Source of the DNA: Thalassobaculum sp. OXR-137
GTDB lineage: Bacteria > Pseudomonadota > Alphaproteobacteria > Thalassobaculales > Thalassobaculaceae
Assembly (NCBI RefSeq): GCF_034377285.1
Contig: NZ_CP139715.1
Coordinates: forward strand, 4,138,001 to 4,202,000
Direction: 5' to 3'
DNA length: 64,000 nt
Shown here: positions 1 through 7,814 of the stretch, in pieces
How positions within the stretch are numbered: the first letter of the stretch is position 1
Layout: each line of letters begins with the position of its first letter
Notes under the pieces: model-generated
Seen by the model: only the letters and a program-made list of their open reading frames with translations
Databases searched by the model: none
Told to the model about the DNA's origin: nothing
Made by a program: the position numbers and the translations under genes

Positions 1-382
1 TGCCGAACAGCACCATGGAGAAGGCCAGGTTCAGCATGGCGAAGAAGATCTCCCGGTATTTGCGGATGATGAAGCCGAGCGCGAACCCCACGAGTGCTGC
101 CACCAGCCCGGCGGCCGGCAGGGTGATCAGCACCTCGGTGATGCCGAGATCCTTGCCCAGCATCGCCACGGTATAGGCGCCCAGCCCGAAATACAGGGCG
201 TGACCGAAGGAGATCAGCCCGGTGCGCCACAGGACCAGCAGCCCGAGCACCGCGAGCGCCCGGGAGAACGCGATCAGGATCTGGCTCATCAGCCAGTCGG
301 GAAGAACGAAAACGCCGAGCAGCGCGACGAGCGCGAAGCCGACGGTGAGGCCGATAACGGTCCGGTCCATGAAGTGTTTCAT
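1..382 (-). CDS. livM: Branched-chain amino acid ABC transporter permease LivM, N-terminal part
   Basis: This is the first 127 residues of an inner-membrane permease subunit of an ABC importer for branched-chain or related amino acids; the rest lies beyond the window. Hydrophobic helices alternate with short loops, and a family-typical segment (GLGAYTVAMLGKDLG) follows the third helix. The ATG at 382 has a GAGG ribosome site about 7 bases upstream and lies 9 bases after the livH stop, so the two are one transcript. The substrate cannot be told from sequence. LivG and LivF ATPases would be expected next, outside the window. Confidence 0.85.
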   Translation of the reverse strand, partial: MKHFMDRTVIGLTVGFALVALLGVFVLPDWLMSQILIAFSRALAVLGLLVLWRTGLISFGHALYFGLGAYTVAMLGKDLGITEVLITLPAAGLVAALVGFALGFIIRKYREIFFAMLNLAFSMVLFG

Positions 383-391
383 CGCCGGACC

Positions 392-1288
392 TCAGATCTT
401 GCGGGCTTTGGCGGGCGCGAAGAGGCCCTCGGGACGGAAGATCAGCACCGCGGCCATGACCGCATAGACCACGAACAGCTCGATCTCGGGCCATTGCAGC
501 ACGGCGTAGGCGCGCAGCAGGCCGACCAGAAGCGCGCCGATGGCCGCACCGCCGATGCTGCCCATGCCGCCGATCACCACCACCGCGAAGGACAGCACGA
601 TGACCTCCACGCCGAAGCCGGGAGACACCGAGATGGTCGGCGCGATATAGGCGCCGCCCAGAGCGCCGAGCACCGCGCCGACGACGAACACGACGTAGAA
701 CACGCGGCGCACGTTGACGCCCATGGCCACGGCCAGGTCGCTGTCGAAGATGATCGCGGAGACCAGCTTGCCCCAATGGGTGCGGTTGAGCACGAACCAG
801 GAGACCAGGCCGATCGCGAGACTGAGGGCGATCATCGTCAGCTTGTAGCCGTCCTGATAGATGCCGCCGATCTGCACGCCGGGGATCGCAAGGGTCGGCT
901 GGAAGGCGAAATAGGGATCGACGCCGAACACCAGCAGGATGACGTCCTCCAGCACCAGAAACAGCCCGAAGGTCGCCAGGACGATGATCACCTCGTCGCG
1001 GCCGTAGAGGTTGCGGATGATGGTGCGCTCGATGGCGGAGCCCAGGACGAGGCCCACCGCCAGGGCGGCGATCGGGATCGCGACCATGGTGCCGAGATCC
1101 GACACCCCCATGGTCGAGAACTCGCCGATCAGGAAGGCGCAGGCATACGCCCCCCAGGCGTAGAACGCGCCATGGGCCACGTTCAGGATCTTGAGCACCC
1201 CGAAGATGATCGTCAGGCCGAGAGAGACGATGAACAGATAGGACGCGTAGCCCAGTCCCTCGACAAGAATTGTCAGTGCCAGGTCCAT
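392..1288 (-). CDS. livH: Branched-chain amino acid ABC transporter permease LivH
   Basis: This 298-residue polytopic inner-membrane protein is the LivH-type permease. It starts with a membrane helix, carries the family-typical LNVAHGAFYAWGAYA near residues 36-50, and ends in a glycine-rich GGMGSIGGAAIGALLVG stretch before the last helices. Length and hydrophobic pattern match LivH. It lies between the periplasmic binding-protein gene (upstream on the minus strand, with a strong hairpin between) and livM. It forms the channel with LivM; transported compound unknown. Confidence 0.9.
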   Translation of the reverse strand: MDLALTILVEGLGYASYLFIVSLGLTIIFGVLKILNVAHGAFYAWGAYACAFLIGEFSTMGVSDLGTMVAIPIAALAVGLVLGSAIERTIIRNLYGRDEVIIVLATFGLFLVLEDVILLVFGVDPYFAFQPTLAIPGVQIGGIYQDGYKLTMIALSLAIGLVSWFVLNRTHWGKLVSAIIFDSDLAVAMGVNVRRVFYVVFVVGAVLGALGGAYIAPTISVSPGFGVEVIVLSFAVVVIGGMGSIGGAAIGALLVGLLRAYAVLQWPEIELFVVYAVMAAVLIFRPEGLFAPAKARKI

Positions 1289-1358
1289 AAATCGATACCC
1301 AGTCGGCGCTGCCGCGGAGTCGGAAGCCGCCGGCGATGAGAGGAAGGATCCAACGAAA

Positions 1359-1385
1359 GAGTGACGGCGCCGGGCGCCGTCACTC
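1359..1385 (-). terminator. Strong hairpin between binding-protein gene and livH
   Basis: A perfect 12-bp inverted repeat (gagtgacggcgc / gcgccgtcactc) with a 3-base loop lies about 30 bases past the binding-protein stop and 70 bases before livH. There is no clear T-run on the minus-strand RNA. It is more likely a partial terminator or 3'-end stabiliser that leaves the binding protein more abundant than the permeases. This role is inferred. Confidence 0.55.
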
Positions 1386-1413
1386 GCGGTGTATTTGCGG
1401 CTGTATCAGACGC

Positions 1414-2721
1414 TCAGCACTTGGCGCCCGGCATCCCGGCCTCGATCCACTCGACGCTGGTCGTGTCGGCCGGAGGCATGACGCATTCCGCCGGGTAGAC
1501 CTTCACGTCGCGCAGCCCGAGCTCGCCGGCGGCCTCGTCCCACTGGACGATGCCGTACATGTGCTCGGTGACCGCCTGGTGCCCGTTGCCCAGCGCCATC
1601 TTCACCGGCGCGGCGAAGCTCTCGAACTCGAGACCGGTCAGCGCCTCGCGCACCTGCTTCTCGTTCGGGAAGGAGCCGGCCGCCTCGGCCGCCTTGTCGT
1701 AGGCGATCTTGGTGGCGAGGATCGCCTGGGCATACTGGTAGGCCGCGCCCGACGGATACTCGCCGTAGGTGTCGCGATAGGTCTTGATGAACCAGGTGTT
1801 CAGCGGGGTATCGCGGTCGCGGACCAGGATCCCGTACGGGCCCCGGCTGCCGATCGCCACGCCGTCCGGCAGACGCTTGCCAAGGCGGTAGGCGCTGACG
1901 CCCCCGACGGTCAGCACGACCTTCTTCTGGCTGAAGAACCCGCGCGGGGTCGCCTGCAGGATGAAGGCTTCGAAATCGCCGCCCCAGAACGAGGAATGCA
2001 CCAGTTCGGCGTCGTCCAGCGACAGCGCCGAGATCTCGGAGCCATACTGGCCGGCGAAAATCTTCGGGAACTGCGGCTTGTCGGACACCTTGGCATCCGG
2101 CATGAGGCCGGTCATGGCCAGCGAGAAATCGCGCCAGCTGTCCTGGCCCCAGGCGTAGTTCTGGTTGATGCCGGTATAGGACTTCACGTCCGGCATCATC
2201 TCCTTCACGTAATGCGCGGCGGCGATGTTGTCGGCCGTCGCGTGGCTCATCGTGCGGAAGACGTACTCGCGGGGCGCTTCCTCGAAAATCCGCGGCGTGC
2301 CGCAGACCGACATGACCGTCAGCGTCTGCAGCTCCTCGGCCACCGGTGCTACGGCAGCACAGGAGCCGGAGGAGACGTAGCCGATGATCGCGTCGACCCC
2401 CCGCTTCTGAACCAGGTTGCGGTACTCGGAGACCTGCTTGGTGTTGCCACCGGATTCGTCGATGTACTCCGCGGCCACCGTGGCGCCGGCGAATCCCTTG
2501 GTGCCGTAGGGAGCCGGCAGCGTGCCCTTGTTGATCGCATCGATCACCATCTCGGCACCGTTGCGACCGGGAACGCCGTACGGCCCCGCCGCCGGGCCGG
2601 ACAGAAACGCAACGATCCCGAGCGATACCGTGTCTTTCGCCGCTACCGGCATCGGCGCGGCAAGAGCAATCACGCCGGCCAGGCCGGCGCCAAGAACACC
2701 AGCATATCTCAATGATTTCAT
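1414..2721 (-). CDS. ABC transporter substrate-binding protein, LivK type
   Basis: This 435-residue secreted binding protein belongs to the type I periplasmic family (Peripla_BP_6) that delivers amino acids, amides or urea-like compounds to LivHM transporters. Residues 1-28 form a Sec signal peptide (basic MKSLR, hydrophobic core, PVAAKD cleavage region). The mature protein begins with TVSLGIVAFLSGPAAGPYG, a usual family start with a ligand-contact loop. It heads the minus-strand operon with livH and livM and is divergent from an aldehyde dehydrogenase, so the substrate may be one whose breakdown yields an aldehyde. An AGAGGGAAA ribosome site precedes the ATG. Confidence 0.88.
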   Translation of the reverse strand: MKSLRYAGVLGAGLAGVIALAAPMPVAAKDTVSLGIVAFLSGPAAGPYGVPGRNGAEMVIDAINKGTLPAPYGTKGFAGATVAAEYIDESGGNTKQVSEYRNLVQKRGVDAIIGYVSSGSCAAVAPVAEELQTLTVMSVCGTPRIFEEAPREYVFRTMSHATADNIAAAHYVKEMMPDVKSYTGINQNYAWGQDSWRDFSLAMTGLMPDAKVSDKPQFPKIFAGQYGSEISALSLDDAELVHSSFWGGDFEAFILQATPRGFFSQKKVVLTVGGVSAYRLGKRLPDGVAIGSRGPYGILVRDRDTPLNTWFIKTYRDTYGEYPSGAAYQYAQAILATKIAYDKAAEAAGSFPNEKQVREALTGLEFESFAAPVKMALGNGHQAVTEHMYGIVQWDEAAGELGLRDVKVYPAECVMPPADTTSVEWIEAGMPGAKC

Positions 2722-2840
2722 TTGCTATTTCCCTCTCTCAAACGGTGAAGCCCGTCCCGTGACCGGTGTAGCGGAGGCGACCTTGTCCGGCCGATCTTCT
2801 GCACTCCGCACTGCGGCGGTTCGTGCAAGGGTAACCACTC

Positions 2841-2865
2841 TCTTCGCTGCGATGCAACGAAGAGG
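2841..2865. promoter_or_regulatory. Inverted repeat in divergent promoter region
   Basis: The 218-base region between the binding-protein gene and the aldehyde dehydrogenase gene contains a 7-bp inverted repeat (ctcttcg / cgaagag) with an 11-base spacer. Its spacing and position between divergent genes fit an operator for a dimeric regulator. No regulator gene lies nearby, and a simple transcript hairpin is also possible. Confidence 0.3.
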
Positions 2866-2939
2866 ACCGCTTGCATGCACCCGGCCGGAGCGTTACCTCA
2901 GTCTCCAAAATGCTTCTGAACCCTGTAGGGAGAAAGCAC

Positions 2940-4373
2940 ATGGGCGTGCAACAGAACTATATCGGCGGCAAGTGGACTGACGGCGCCACCGCCAAGGACA
3001 ACGTCAACCCGTCCGATCTGACCGACGTCATCGGCAGCTACGCGCAGGCCGACGCCTCGGGCGTTGAGGCCGCCGTCGACGCCGCCAAGGCTGCGGCCCA
3101 TGGCTGGAACCGCTCCACGCCGCAGCAGCGCTACGACGTGCTGGAGTTCGCCGGCAACGAGATCATGGCCCGGCGCGAGGAACTCGGCCGCCTGCTCTCC
3201 CGCGAGGAAGGCAAGACCCTGCCGGAAGGCATCGGCGAGGCCACCCGCGCGGCGCAGATCTTCAAGTTCTTCGCCGGCGAGGCCCTGCGCATCCAGGGCG
3301 AGAAGCTGGCCAGCGTGCGGCCGGGCGTCGAAGTGGAGATCACCCGCGAGCCAGTCGGCATCGTCGGCATCATCACCCCGTGGAACTTCCCGATCGCCAT
3401 CCCGGCCTGGAAGATCGCCCCGGCCCTGGCCTACGGCAACTGCGTGGTGTTCAAGCCGGCCGATCTGGTGCCGGGCTGCGCCTGGGCGCTGGCCGAGATC
3501 CTGTCGCGCGCCGGCCTGCCTGAGGGCGTGTTCAACCTGGTGATGGGCCGCGGCTCCGTCGTCGGCGAGGCGATCCTCAACGCCGACGCGCTCGGCGCCA
3601 TCAGCTTCACCGGTTCGGTGGACACCGGCAAGCACGTGGCAGCGACCTGCGCCGGCCGTCTGGCCAAGGTCCAGCTCGAGATGGGCGGCAAGAACCCGTT
3701 CGTCGTGCTCGACGACGCCGACATCGCCACCGCGGTCAACTGCGCCGTCAACAGCGCCTTCTTCTCCACCGGCCAGCGCTGCACCGCGTCCTCGCGGCTG
3801 ATCGTCACCGAAGGCATCCACGACAAGTTCGTCAAGGCGATGTCCGACCGCATCGAGACCCTGAAGGTCGACGACGCCCTGGCTCAGGGCACCGAGATCG
3901 GTCCGGTGGTCGATGAAAACCAGCTCAAGCAGGACATGGACTACCTCGAGATCGGCAAGAAGGAAGGCGCCAAGCTGATCGGCGGCGACCGTCTGAAGCT
4001 CTCGAAGGACGGCTACTACATGAAGCCGGCGCTGTTCACCGAGACCACGAACGACATGCGGATCAACCGCGAGGAAATCTTCGGTCCGGTGGCGTCGGTC
4101 ATCCGGGTGAAGGATTACGACGAGGCCCTGGCCGTCGCCAACGACACCAATTTCGGCCTGTCCTCCGGCATCGCCACGACCTCGCTGAAATACGCGTCCG
4201 ACTTCAAGCGCAATGCCGAGGCCGGCATGGTGATGGTCAACCTGCCGACGGCGGGCGTCGACTATCACGTGCCGTTCGGCGGCCGGAAGGGCTCCAGCTA
4301 CGGCCCGCGCGAGCAGGGTCGCTATGCCGCCGAGTTCTACACCACGGTGAAGACCACCTACATCCAGCCGTAA
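2940..4373 (+). CDS. NAD(P)-dependent aldehyde dehydrogenase
   Basis: This 477-residue cytosolic ALDH oxidises an aldehyde to the acid. Cofactor and catalytic residues are present: Asn149 in TPWNFP, Lys172 in VVFKPAD, Glu247 in LEMGGKNP, and the nucleophile Cys281 in TGQRCTASS. Overall it resembles alpha-ketoglutaric semialdehyde (2,5-dioxovalerate) and succinate-semialdehyde dehydrogenases, but the substrate cannot be fixed by eye. The ATG at 2940 is chosen because AGGGAGAAAG precedes it and the family begins at this point; an in-frame upstream extension to 2871 looks non-coding. It is divergent from the Liv-type transporter, suggesting shared catabolism. Confidence 0.9.
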   Translation: MGVQQNYIGGKWTDGATAKDNVNPSDLTDVIGSYAQADASGVEAAVDAAKAAAHGWNRSTPQQRYDVLEFAGNEIMARREELGRLLSREEGKTLPEGIGEATRAAQIFKFFAGEALRIQGEKLASVRPGVEVEITREPVGIVGIITPWNFPIAIPAWKIAPALAYGNCVVFKPADLVPGCAWALAEILSRAGLPEGVFNLVMGRGSVVGEAILNADALGAISFTGSVDTGKHVAATCAGRLAKVQLEMGGKNPFVVLDDADIATAVNCAVNSAFFSTGQRCTASSRLIVTEGIHDKFVKAMSDRIETLKVDDALAQGTEIGPVVDENQLKQDMDYLEIGKKEGAKLIGGDRLKLSKDGYYMKPALFTETTNDMRINREEIFGPVASVIRVKDYDEALAVANDTNFGLSSGIATTSLKYASDFKRNAEAGMVMVNLPTAGVDYHVPFGGRKGSSYGPREQGRYAAEFYTTVKTTYIQP

Positions 4374-4380
4374 AACGAAA

Positions 4381-4401
4381 GGCCGCCGGAACCCGGCGGC
4401 C
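4381..4401 (-). terminator. Intrinsic terminator of pentapeptide gene
   Basis: A perfect 9-bp GC stem (ggccgccgg / ccggcggcc) with a 3-base loop is followed, reading the minus strand, by TTTCGTTTTA. It therefore ends the pentapeptide-repeat transcript, and may also slow transcription from the convergent aldehyde dehydrogenase gene. Confidence 0.7.
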
Positions 4402-4433
4402 TCTCCTGCGGTACTCTTCCGGTGCGGCCGGCG

Positions 4434-5738
4434 TCAGTGGGCGTCGGCCGCAGCCGTATCCTGACCCGCCTCCGCGCCCTGCGATGAGGGCATGCGGGTC
4501 TTGTCGAGATTGGTGTTCTCGAAGCTCGTCCCGTCGATCGTGCAGTCGGCCAGCTGCGCATGCGACAGGTCGCTGCCGTCCAGCACGGCGCCGGACAGGT
4601 TGGCGCTGGTGAAATCCACCCGCTGGAAATTCGCCCCGGCCGCCTTCGCCCCGGCCAGATCCGCCGCCCAGATCCCCTTCTCCTCGCCCGTGCGCGGGTC
4701 GACCACCCGCATGGGCGTGAGGATGCTGGCCTGGAAATTGGCTTCGTCCAGAATGGCGTTGCGGAAGTTCGCCCCGCGCAGGTCGCTGCGCTGCATCTGC
4801 GCGCCGGCGAGGCTGGCGGTGGTGAATTTGGTGAAGCGGAAGGAACAGCGCCGCAGGTTGGCGCCGTTCAGGTTGGCGCCGGTGAAATCCGCGGCGGACA
4901 GGTCGGCGCCGGAGAAGTTCACCCCTTCCAGATTGCGGCCGGAGAAGTCGGCCGGCGCGCCCCGGCGGCCGCCGGAACTGATCCAGGCGAAATGCCGGAC
5001 CAGGAGCTCGCGCACATCCGCCTCCAAAGCCTCCATGTCCGAGGCGATGACGCAGTCGGACAGGTCGGCCCCGGACATGTCTGCGCCGTCGAGATGACAC
5101 GAGCGCAGATCGGCGCCGGTCAGGTCGGTATTCGCCAGCCGGGCGTCGGCGAAGTTCACGTCCTGCAGGTTGGCGCCGCGCAGGCTCGAATTCTCCAGGG
5201 TGGCGCCGATCAGGATGGCGCCCTTCAGGTTGGTGGCGTCCATGGCGCAGCCGTCGAAATGCGCGCCGCGCGCCGTCACCCCCATCATGTTGGCGCGGCC
5301 GAGATTGGTGCGCACCGCCTTGGCGTTGTCCAGATCGGCCCCGCCCAGGTTGGTGACCGTCTCGTCGCCCTTGCGGGCCCCCACCTTGGTGGCGCGGAAA
5401 TCCGCATCGGTCAGGTCCGCCGAGGCCAGCCGCGCCTGCTCCAGGTCGGCGCCGCGGAAGTCGGTCTTGATCAGCTTGGCGCCGGTGAAGTCCGCCGCGC
5501 GGAGCTGGGTGCCCGACACGGACGCTTCCGACAGATTGGCGCCGACGAACTGGGCGCCGCGGAAGTCCGCATTGGTGATCAGCGCCCGCCGCAGGTCGAC
5601 TCCGTTCAGAAGCGCGCCCTTGTGCTGCTGGCCGCGCAGGTCCGCCCGCTTGCCGTCGCTGTAGTTGTTCAGGAAGTTCACATGCTTCCTGATGGTGTCC
5701 GCCAACTTCCAGTCGACATTGCTTGGATCGAATGCCAA
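4434..5738 (-). CDS. Pentapeptide-repeat protein
   Basis: This 434-residue protein is built mostly of A(D/N)LXX-type pentapeptides, which fold as a right-handed quadrilateral beta-helix. Two repeat blocks are separated near residues 225-265 by a helical linker (EALEADVRELLVRHFAWI) followed by SGGRRGAPADFSG. The N-terminus carries a similar short cap (H-x2-FL, then GKRADLRG). There is no signal peptide or membrane segment, so it is probably cytosolic. Its role is unknown; some family members mimic DNA against gyrase, but nothing here shows that. A longer paralogue with the same modular plan lies at 32221-33660. It is a single-gene transcript with its own terminator. Confidence 0.85.
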   Translation of the reverse strand: MAFDPSNVDWKLADTIRKHVNFLNNYSDGKRADLRGQQHKGALLNGVDLRRALITNADFRGAQFVGANLSEASVSGTQLRAADFTGAKLIKTDFRGADLEQARLASADLTDADFRATKVGARKGDETVTNLGGADLDNAKAVRTNLGRANMMGVTARGAHFDGCAMDATNLKGAILIGATLENSSLRGANLQDVNFADARLANTDLTGADLRSCHLDGADMSGADLSDCVIASDMEALEADVRELLVRHFAWISSGGRRGAPADFSGRNLEGVNFSGADLSAADFTGANLNGANLRRCSFRFTKFTTASLAGAQMQRSDLRGANFRNAILDEANFQASILTPMRVVDPRTGEEKGIWAADLAGAKAAGANFQRVDFTSANLSGAVLDGSDLSHAQLADCTIDGTSFENTNLDKTRMPSSQGAEAGQDTAAADAH

Positions 5739-5858
5739 GCGTCCTCTCCTTGGATCCCCACAATCCTCCGGGCGCCCCCGGACCGACGCAATGTCGGTAA
5801 ACCTTCGTGGACTTCGCTACTACTCATTGTACGCCGAAAACCGTCCCGGCGGACAGAG

Positions 5859-6635
5859 TCATAACCCTTCCAGGTATTTCGCCCCGTCCGCAAGAGTTTC
5901 GAACACCATTTGGAAGCGGTCTGCGGCATATCTCACATGGGAGAACTGAACCGGCACGCCGTCGGGATCGACGTTGACCGCCTCGACGTACAGCACCGGC
6001 CGGTTGCGTGGCTGCCCCAGCAACTCGGCCTCCGACACATCCGGCATCCGCGCGGTCACCTTGGTGACGGCACGGGCGTAGTTGGGAATACCGTGATGCT
6101 CCATCACCCGGGTGATCGAGTGGGTGGCGTTGTAGACCTCCTGAAAATCAGGGAAGCGCTTCGCCGGAAACCAGTTGGTGCCGTAGGACATCGGCCGGCC
6201 GTCGACCTCGCCCACCGTTTCGACCTGAAGCACGGCGGTTCCGACAGCCAGCCGCAGCACCGTCGCCACCTCCTTGGAGGCCCGTAGCCGCTTGAAGGAG
6301 ACGAGCCGCCCGGCGCCGGTCCGGTTGGCGCGGCGCACGTTCTCGGTGAAGCGGGTGCGCTGTCCGACCAGATATTCCAGCACGTTCTCGCGCACGAAGG
6401 CGCCGCGCCCCTGCTCAACGCGCACCAGGCCCCGGTCGACCAGGGCTGAGACCGCCCGGCGCAGGGTGTGGCGGTTCACGGCGAAGCGCCGGGACAGATC
6501 CGCCTCGGTCGGCAGCTTCTGTCCCTCCTCCCACCGGCGGCTGCGAATTTCCTCGGCCAGCGTCTCCTCGATCTGCCGCCATACCGCCAGCCCGGACTCC
6601 CGATCGATCCCCGACACGCGCGCTTCTCCAGTCAC
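5859..6635 (-). CDS. phnF: GntR/HutC-family regulator of phosphonate genes, PhnF
   Basis: This 258-residue regulator has an N-terminal winged helix (about residues 15-75, with LPTEADLSRRFAVNRHTLRR as recognition region) and a C-terminal UTRA ligand-binding domain. It is divergent from phnG, and a HutC-type palindrome lies in the gap, so it likely represses the phn operon and itself until a phosphonate-derived ligand binds. The GTG at 6635 is chosen because no in-frame ATG occurs closer to the winged helix and the product length matches PhnF. A longer in-frame extension upstream would run antisense through phnG and is rejected. Confidence 0.85.
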   Translation of the reverse strand: MTGEARVSGIDRESGLAVWRQIEETLAEEIRSRRWEEGQKLPTEADLSRRFAVNRHTLRRAVSALVDRGLVRVEQGRGAFVRENVLEYLVGQRTRFTENVRRANRTGAGRLVSFKRLRASKEVATVLRLAVGTAVLQVETVGEVDGRPMSYGTNWFPAKRFPDFQEVYNATHSITRVMEHHGIPNYARAVTKVTARMPDVSEAELLGQPRNRPVLYVEAVNVDPDGVPVQFSHVRYAADRFQMVFETLADGAKYLEGL

Positions 6636-6703
6636 GAAACGTTCATCATCGACGGCTTTACAGCCGCAGAAATCTTGATCATATTGCCCTCGATAAGTCT
6701 GGA

Positions 6704-6713
6704 TGTCTAGACA
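6704..6713. promoter_or_regulatory. HutC/PhnF-type operator
   Basis: TGTCTAGACA is a perfect 10-base palindrome matching the GT-N-TA-N-AC core recognised by HutC-subfamily GntR regulators. It is the only such site in the gap between phnF and phnG. A possible -35 (ttgccc, 6684-6689) sits 16 bases before tctaga, which would place the operator over the -10 of the phnG promoter. The match is visible; binding is inferred. Confidence 0.6.
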
Positions 6714-6729
6714 AATTGGAAATTCGTCG

Positions 6730-7212
6730 ATGACCTCGAAACGCCCCACAGCCTGCTCCCCCGAACAGAGTGCGGAACGCCGCGCCCGCCAGCGCTGGAT
6801 GTCCGCCCTGGCCAAGGCCGAGTTCAGCGATCTCGACTCGCTCTGGAACAACCTGCCGTCCAAGCCGGCCTGGACCATCATCCGCGCACCGGAGGTCGGC
6901 ATGGTCATGGCCCGCGGCCGCGCCGGCGGTACCGGCGCCCGGTTCAACATCGGCGAGGTGACCGTCACCCGCTGCGCCGTGCAGCTCGACTACGGGGCTG
7001 TCGGCTTCGGCTACGTGATGGGCCGCAACAAACGCCATGCCGAGCTGGCGGCGGTGGTCGACGCGATCATGCAGACCCCGTCGCGCCGCGAGGCGCTGGA
7101 GCGGGCGGTGATCGCTCCGCTGGCGCTGCGCCAGGACGCGGCGAAACGGGAGCGCGGCCAGAAGGCGGCCTCCACCAAAGTCGATTTCTTCACCCTCGTG
7201 CGGGAGAGCTGA
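6730..7212 (+). CDS. phnG: C-P lyase core subunit PhnG
   Basis: This 160-residue protein is the PhnG subunit of the carbon-phosphorus lyase core complex (PhnG2H2I2J2), which with PhnI transfers the phosphonate onto ribose of a nucleotide. The conserved core ARGRAGGTGARFNIGEVTVT is at about residues 61-80. The ATG at 6730 has GGA 9 bases upstream; an alternative ATG at 6703 would lie inside the operator and is less likely. It is the first gene of the operon and phnH follows after 2 bases. Confidence 0.92.
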   Translation: MTSKRPTACSPEQSAERRARQRWMSALAKAEFSDLDSLWNNLPSKPAWTIIRAPEVGMVMARGRAGGTGARFNIGEVTVTRCAVQLDYGAVGFGYVMGRNKRHAELAAVVDAIMQTPSRREALERAVIAPLALRQDAAKRERGQKAASTKVDFFTLVRES

Positions 7213-7214
7213 CC

Positions 7215-7811
7215 ATGGCGCCGATGACCGACATCAAGCCGGGCTTCCGCGATCCGGTGCTCGACTCCCAGGCGGTGTTCCGCGCCGTGCTCGACGCCAT
7301 GGCCCGGCCCGGCCGGCTGCAGACCGTCGCCCTGCTCGACGAGCCCCCGGCCCCGCTGGCGCCCGCCACCGCCGCGGTCTGCCTCGCCCTGGTGGATCAG
7401 GACACGCCCCTGTGGATCGCGCCGGACCTGCGCTCCCAGGCGGCGGAGACCTTTCTGAAATTCCATTGCGGCTGCCCGATCGTCGACGACCGCGCCAAAG
7501 CCGCCTTCGCCATCGCCTCGGGCGCGAAGCTGCCGGCGCTGGACGGCTTCGCCATCGGCGACGACGCCTATCCGGAGACCTCCACCACGGTGATTGTCCA
7601 GACCGGAGGGCTGAGCGCCGAGGGTGGCCTGACCCTGAGTGGGCCGGGAATCAAGGACGTCCACCGCCTCGCCGTCACCGGCCTGCGCTCCGGCGTGTGG
7701 CGCGAGTGGATGGAGAACGGCGTGCTGTTCCCCTGCGGCATCGACCTGATCCTGGCGGACGGCGCCACGCTCGCCGCCCTGCCCCGCACCACCAAAGTCA
7801 CGGAGGCCTGA
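7215..7811 (+). CDS. phnH: C-P lyase core subunit PhnH
   Basis: This 198-residue protein is PhnH, a structural core subunit of C-P lyase. It starts with KPGFRDPVLDSQAVFRAVLDAMARPG, typical of the family (here quoted around residues 7-32 by its key words FRDPV and MARPG), and has the family length. The start lies 2 bases after the phnG stop and the gene runs into phnI with 3 bases between, so translation is coupled. Confidence 0.93.
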   Translation: MAPMTDIKPGFRDPVLDSQAVFRAVLDAMARPGRLQTVALLDEPPAPLAPATAAVCLALVDQDTPLWIAPDLRSQAAETFLKFHCGCPIVDDRAKAAFAIASGAKLPALDGFAIGDDAYPETSTTVIVQTGGLSAEGGLTLSGPGIKDVHRLAVTGLRSGVWREWMENGVLFPCGIDLILADGATLAALPRTTKVTEA

Positions 7812-7814
7812 GCC

